From the NCBI GenBank assembly GCA_016235555.1, contig JACRKC010000088.1:62001-126000 (forward strand): a stretch of 64,000 nt of DNA, read 5' to 3'. The position numbers and the translations under genes are program-made. This document shows, one piece after another, positions 60,116 through 64,000 of the stretch (position 1 is its first letter; every line of letters begins with the position of its first letter). A model generated the notes under the pieces. It made no database searches and was not told the origin of the DNA. It was given only the letters and a program-made list of their open reading frames with translations. The DNA is from Verrucomicrobiota bacterium. GTDB taxonomy: Bacteria; Verrucomicrobiota; Verrucomicrobiia; Opitutales; Opitutaceae.

Positions 60116-63085
60116 TTATTGGAAACTGGTTTCGAGCAAGACGAGCCGGCGGTCGCCGCGGATGCGGGTTTCGACGGTGGTGGTTTCGGCGGCGAGCGGG
60201 ACGGTCACGACGGCGGTCGCACCTGGTGCGAGTTCGGCGGCGACTTCGCGACCGTTGGCGGAGATGCGGACGGTGAGTTTCGCGTCGCTGGGGTTGAAGA
60301 GGCGGTGGTTCGCCTGCGCTTTGCCGGATGGGATGCGACACCAGAAGCGACCCTCGCCTTCGCTGACGCCGAGGTTGGTCAGCGCCTCGGGCTCGTCGTA
60401 GATTGCGTCGGGATTTTTGGCGCGGAGGTTGGCGCCGGTTTTATTTTCGACGTCGGGCGCGGGGGTGCCGCTCCAGCTGCGGTGCGAGTAGGGACCGAAC
60501 GGGCGGCGGCCGAACGGCACGTAGACGATGCCGGGCCGGCTGTTCCAGCCACCGGGGCCGCCGGCGAATTGATGACCCTCGGGGGTGACGGTGACCTTGA
60601 TCGAGTCGCGGTAGCTACCGGTGAGTGCGGGGCGGGAGTTGAGCATGAGGCCGCTGTTGATGCCGGTGAGCACACCGCGCTCGGTCTCGTAGTCGCCCCA
60701 CACGATCGGGGCTTCGATCAACACGTGGCGCTCGTGGCCTTCGCGCTGCGTGGCGTAGGCGACGAGATTGCGCAGCAGGCGGTCGGCGATCGGATCGAGG
60801 CCGGCGCGCGCGACGAGATCGAAGCCGCTGAGCAAGACGGAGCCGTCGCCGTTCGGGGGGAAGAACTCCGCGAGCGCGAGGCCTTCAAGGCCGACGCTGT
60901 AGTTGGCGAGCACGGCGGTGTGGCGGAGGGCGGACTTGTCGGTGAGCACGAAGCCGTCGCTCACGGGGTAAATGCGGGGCAGACCTTTCTTCGTTTCGTC
61001 CCAGCCGGTGTAGTCGGACCACACCTGGAGGCGGCGGCGATCGATGCCGGCGAACAGGGGGTGATCGGGGCGCTCGGGGTTGACGTTGATGCTGTCGCGC
61101 GATGGGCGGGGCGGCGGCGGATAAGCGGGATCGTCGACGCTGGAGGAGGGAAGACGGACGGCGGCGGGGAGCAGTTTGGCGAGCGCGTCGGCGGCGGTGC
61201 TCGGTTGGCGGAGGATCACGAGCCGGCCGCCGCGGCGCGTGAAGTCGACGAGCGCGGCGGACTGGGTGGCGTCGAGTTTCGCCACGGCCTCTTCGCCGAT
61301 GACTATGGGTGCGGCGGGGTCGAGCGGGCTCGTGAAGGAGAGGGAGGCGGCGGCGAGGCCGAGTTGGGTGAACGCGCGCTGGGTCGTGCCGACCGGATCG
61401 ATGAGGCGGACGGCGGTGCGCGGCGCGGCGCCGGCGCGGGCGAAGTCGGACGCGGCGACGAAGAGGTCGATTTGGTTTTCGGAGAGGGTGCGTTCGCCAG
61501 AGGTGAGCCGACCCCAGAGATGGTAAGAGCCGGTCGCGAGCGACGCGGGCAATTTGAGAGTGAGCGGGCGGCGCGCGGTGGCGTAGTAGGCGACGTCGAG
61601 GCCGGTGAGTTTTCCGGCGGCGACGGTGCGCTGCGTCGAGTCGCGCACCTCGAAGTCGAGCGTGGCGCCGCGGAGGTCGGCGGCGGTGTCGGAGTCGTTG
61701 ACGAGGTGCGCGACCGGGTGGAGTTCGGCGCCGGCGTAGACCTGCGGCGTGTAGAGTTCCCAGCTGAGGAGCACGGGCTGGTAGGAGGCGCGGAGTTGAT
61801 CGGCGGCGGGCTTCGGGCTCATCTCGGCGAAGCTCGTGATGTCGTGCCAGCGGTTGAAGAGAATCGTGAAGGGGAAGACGCCGGAGAGCTCGTTGTTGAG
61901 CGGGCGGAGACGGCGGAAGAGTTCGGTGGCCTGGCGGATGGTGAACGACTGGTGGGCGAACCCGAGCGGGCCCTGCTCGGCGGTGGGCGCGTGGCCGAGC
62001 CAGTTGAGTTGCGAGACGGGGTTCTTGTGATTCGGCGTGAGGTTGGTGCGGCCGTCGGGGCCGTTGTAGTTGCCGACGCACTCGGTGAACGTGAGGGGCT
62101 GCACCTTGTCGGGGGCGACGATGCGCTCGTTGTCGCGCAGGTGGAGGAACGTGAACGGTGACTGGTAATACCAGCCCCAGTAGCGGTGCAGATCGTTGAT
62201 CTCGCCGACGCGGCCGTAGCCGTAGCCGGCGTTGGCGATGTAGAGGCGCGTGGGGTCCCACGGTTGCAGGTCGTGGTGGATGGCGCCGAGGAGTTTGTCC
62301 CAGCGCGCGCCCGCGGTGCCTTCGCCGGCGACCTCGTTGGTGAGCGCGTAGACGATCAGGCTCGGATGCTGGACGAACGGGTGAAACTTGGTCTCGCGAA
62401 ACCACTCCGCGGAGGCGGCGGGATCGGCGGTGGAGCCCTTGCCGTTGATGCTGCCGCCGTAGTTGCCGCCGAAGACCAACATGCCGAGTTCGTCGCAGAC
62501 GTCGAACCACGTCTCGTCGTCGGGGATGCGGATGATGTTCACGTGCAGGCCGAGCAGGTAGCGCACATAGTCGACCGCGAATTCGCGGCTGCGCTCGAGT
62601 TTCTCGGGGACGCCACGATTGGGCGGATTGATGGCGAGGCCGCGGAGGAAAAACGGCCGGCCGTTCAAGTGGAGCTGGCCGCCCTGCGTGGTGAACGAGC
62701 GGAAGCCGACGCGCTCCTCGGTGGTTTCGCGGTGGCCGGCGCGATCGGCGAGATCAAGGGCGACGCGGTAGAGCACGGGCGAAATCGGCTCCCAGCGGGT
62801 GACCTTGAGGCCGGCGAGGGAGACGCGAGTGACGCCGTTTTCAGGCCACGGGCGGACGAGCTTGGAGTCGAGCGCGAGGCGTTGCGGCGGCTCGCGTCCG
62901 TCGATGCGCGAGAGCACGAGGGCGCTCGCCGCCCAGTCGGGATCGACGTGGCTGGCGAGGCGCACGTCGACCGTGAGCGTGTCGGTCGTCGTGAAGAACC
63001 AGGTTTTTTCGACGAGTGCGGCGGAGAGGGATGAGGCCAGCGTGGCGCCGAGCGCGACGACGGCATTAAGGCGGAGCGATCTCAT
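60116..63085 (-). CDS. GH2-like glycoside hydrolase with extra C-terminal domains
   Basis: 989 residues with signal peptide. An Ig-like GH2 middle domain (about 25-130) precedes the barrel: FFLRGLAINPP, acid/base in YALTNEVAGE (E251), and the nucleophile candidate E335 in LTFTECVGNYNG. The usual N-terminal jelly-roll of GH2 is missing. The long C-terminal part includes a GATase/ThuA-like region (PIVIGEEAVAKLD, FTRRGGRLVILRQP, about 590-740) followed by a beta-rich end. It probably trims galactosides or uronides in the periplasm. The combination is atypical, so the GH2 label is approximate. Confidence 0.75.
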   Translation of the reverse strand: MRSLRLNAVVALGATLASSLSAALVEKTWFFTTTDTLTVDVRLASHVDPDWAASALVLSRIDGREPPQRLALDSKLVRPWPENGVTRVSLAGLKVTRWEPISPVLYRVALDLADRAGHRETTEERVGFRSFTTQGGQLHLNGRPFFLRGLAINPPNRGVPEKLERSREFAVDYVRYLLGLHVNIIRIPDDETWFDVCDELGMLVFGGNYGGSINGKGSTADPAASAEWFRETKFHPFVQHPSLIVYALTNEVAGEGTAGARWDKLLGAIHHDLQPWDPTRLYIANAGYGYGRVGEINDLHRYWGWYYQSPFTFLHLRDNERIVAPDKVQPLTFTECVGNYNGPDGRTNLTPNHKNPVSQLNWLGHAPTAEQGPLGFAHQSFTIRQATELFRRLRPLNNELSGVFPFTILFNRWHDITSFAEMSPKPAADQLRASYQPVLLSWELYTPQVYAGAELHPVAHLVNDSDTAADLRGATLDFEVRDSTQRTVAAGKLTGLDVAYYATARRPLTLKLPASLATGSYHLWGRLTSGERTLSENQIDLFVAASDFARAGAAPRTAVRLIDPVGTTQRAFTQLGLAAASLSFTSPLDPAAPIVIGEEAVAKLDATQSAALVDFTRRGGRLVILRQPSTAADALAKLLPAAVRLPSSSVDDPAYPPPPRPSRDSINVNPERPDHPLFAGIDRRRLQVWSDYTGWDETKKGLPRIYPVSDGFVLTDKSALRHTAVLANYSVGLEGLALAEFFPPNGDGSVLLSGFDLVARAGLDPIADRLLRNLVAYATQREGHERHVLIEAPIVWGDYETERGVLTGINSGLMLNSRPALTGSYRDSIKVTVTPEGHQFAGGPGGWNSRPGIVYVPFGRRPFGPYSHRSWSGTPAPDVENKTGANLRAKNPDAIYDEPEALTNLGVSEGEGRFWCRIPSGKAQANHRLFNPSDAKLTVRISANGREVAAELAPGATAVVTVPLAAETTTVETRIRGDRRLVLLETSFQ

Positions 63086-63235
63086 GGCGAAGGGATAGAC
63101 GCATACGGTGCAGCGGCGTCACAGACGATGGCGAAGCGGTGGTGAAGCCGTTGCCGGCGGGGCGTGAGGCTGCGGGGAGTGCGGGCCAGGCCGGACCGGT
63201 CCCGTCTCTCACCGGACTGTGTGAAAACTGAATGT

Positions 63236-63307
63236 CTGTAGCGGAAAGCGTGAGCTTTTCGCCCAGACGCGGATCAAATCCCGCGAAAACCTCACGGTTT
63301 CCGCTAC
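63236..63307. repeat. Palindrome with arm-internal covariation
   Basis: The left arm (from CTGTAGCGG, 63236) and right arm (ending CCGCTAC, 63307) pair at 23 of 25 positions. The two differences form a compensated pair within each arm: AAAGC-GTGA-GCTTT in the left, and AAACC-TCAC-GGTTT in the right. It lies in the 488-base gap (63086-63573) that otherwise holds only the next hairpin. Confidence 0.75.
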
Positions 63308-63423
63308 GCTTCGCGCGCGTGGACGGGTCGCGCCTCTTGCGAGGCCCACTGCATTTGCTCGTGGCCCTCGCGGCGGGCGAAGCCTGACAAAACCGCGGGG
63401 CCAAGCGCGAATGGAGGGTTCGA

Positions 63424-63447
63424 GGGCGGGTCACAGACCCGCCCTAC
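63424..63447. repeat. Single-unit palindrome
   Basis: GGGCGGGTC-ACA-GACCCGCCC followed by TAC. It is of the same form as the 14079 unit (stem, three-base loop, GAC, then TAC border). No gene is recognised between 63086 and 63573. Confidence 0.65.
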
Positions 63448-63573
63448 TTTCGCAAACGACGGCCAGTCCATCAGGCGTGGCCCAATAGTTCGAAAACACT
63501 CACTCGACGTGGTCCGTCGGGCCGGGTTTCGCGGGGATTTGCCCACTGGCTTGGTGGGCTGCGGGTGACCAAC

Positions 63574-64000
63574 TCAAGGCGCCGGGCGCAGGAACCACGG
63601 CTTTGCGGTTGGCTCGTTCTTGAGGAACGCGAGCAACAACTCGCCGACTTTGCGGCGACCGGACTCCGAAGGATGCGTGCCGTCGGGACCGCAATCCTCG
63701 CGCGCCCACACAAATCCATCCGCGCGGCCCTTGGTGCCGTCGGTCCATAGATAGGCGCCCCACGCAAGCCAAGGTGCGCGCACGGCGCTTCTCGCGGAGT
63801 CGAAATTCAGCTCGGGCGAGCCGGCGATCTGGTCGGCGATGAGCCACTGCACGGCGAAGGCGGTTTCGTAGGCGTGCGGCTCGGGATTGAGCGGGGTGGA
63901 GGCGTAGCCGCCGTAGGTGCGGCTGGAGAGATAGGCGAGCTTGAGGTTGGGAAACCGGGCGTGGAGGTTGTGCAGCGTTGCGAGCAGGTCGGCCTGGAGT
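63574..64000 (-). CDS. SGNH/GDSL-type hydrolase, C-terminal part
   Basis: About 141 residues; the gene continues beyond the window end. The frame reads LATLHNLHARFPNLKLAYLS and later CGPDGTHPSESGRRKVGELL, the block V DxxH motif (D and H of the catalytic triad) of SGNH esterases. YGGYASTPLNPEPHAYETAF between them is found in related carbohydrate-esterase-like proteins. It could deacetylate the glycan attacked by the rest of the locus. The catalytic serine would lie outside the window. Confidence 0.75.
   Translation of the reverse strand, partial: LQADLLATLHNLHARFPNLKLAYLSSRTYGGYASTPLNPEPHAYETAFAVQWLIADQIAGSPELNFDSARSAVRAPWLAWGAYLWTDGTKGRADGFVWAREDCGPDGTHPSESGRRKVGELLLAFLKNEPTAKPWFLRPAP

Noticed and set aside
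16027-63447. CRISPR array from the many repeats
   Set aside because: Copies are scattered single elements with different stems, not regularly spaced identical repeats, and no cas genes are present.

Overview
The window is GC-rich, densely coding DNA from a Gram-negative bacterium, most likely a member of the Verrucomicrobiota close to the Opitutaceae. This is inferred from TonB-dependent receptors without SusD partners, one of which carries an N-terminal LSPFVV motif, from secreted proteins ending in tandem beta-rich modules that close with VEVYEVP, from weak or absent Shine-Dalgarno sequences, and from the many intergenic palindromes. No rRNA, tRNA, CRISPR array, insertion sequence or prophage was recognised.

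Region by region. 1-4158 is housekeeping: the end of gltX, the rpsP-trmD-rplS ribosomal operon (without rimM) and a transketolase. 4421-10811 is a MarR-regulated tripartite RND efflux operon, followed by a large AsmA-like envelope protein. 14158-18052 is a complete polyamine ABC importer in the unusual order C-D-B-A. Its tail is joined to a two-gene ABC-type ATPase and Toprim-like unit (18065-19683). 19716-28803 holds a second MarR regulator, a DUF2157/GDYXXLXY membrane pair, an Aas-type acyltransferase-ligase fusion, an amidohydrolase, a metallophosphoesterase and RlmJ. 28843-36297 holds a hybrid histidine kinase, an MFS transporter, a small heat-shock protein, a MazG-like hydrolase and small conserved proteins.

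36499-48815 is an accessory region rich in phosphoryl chemistry. It has a Tat-exported enolase-superfamily enzyme, a phytase/esterase-like secreted protein, a VTC-type polyphosphate polymerase operon with DUF4956 and an HlyD-type adaptor, a secreted CotH-kinase protein, and a PhoD-like phosphatase. The three secreted proteins share one C-terminal module family. 49006-64000 is a polysaccharide-utilisation locus, entirely on the minus strand: heparinase II/III-type lyase, sulfatase, two TonB-dependent receptors, DUF2264 protein, GH2-like glycosidase and an SGNH esterase cut by the window end.

The gaps between genes carry at least 18 palindromic elements with different stem sequences but a common design. 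Each unit is a short hairpin, often paired with an inverted copy, frequently bordered by TGTAG/CTACA, and in two places enclosed in a second, unrelated pair of inverted arms. Compensatory changes inside single arms indicate that the small hairpin itself is what is maintained or generated.
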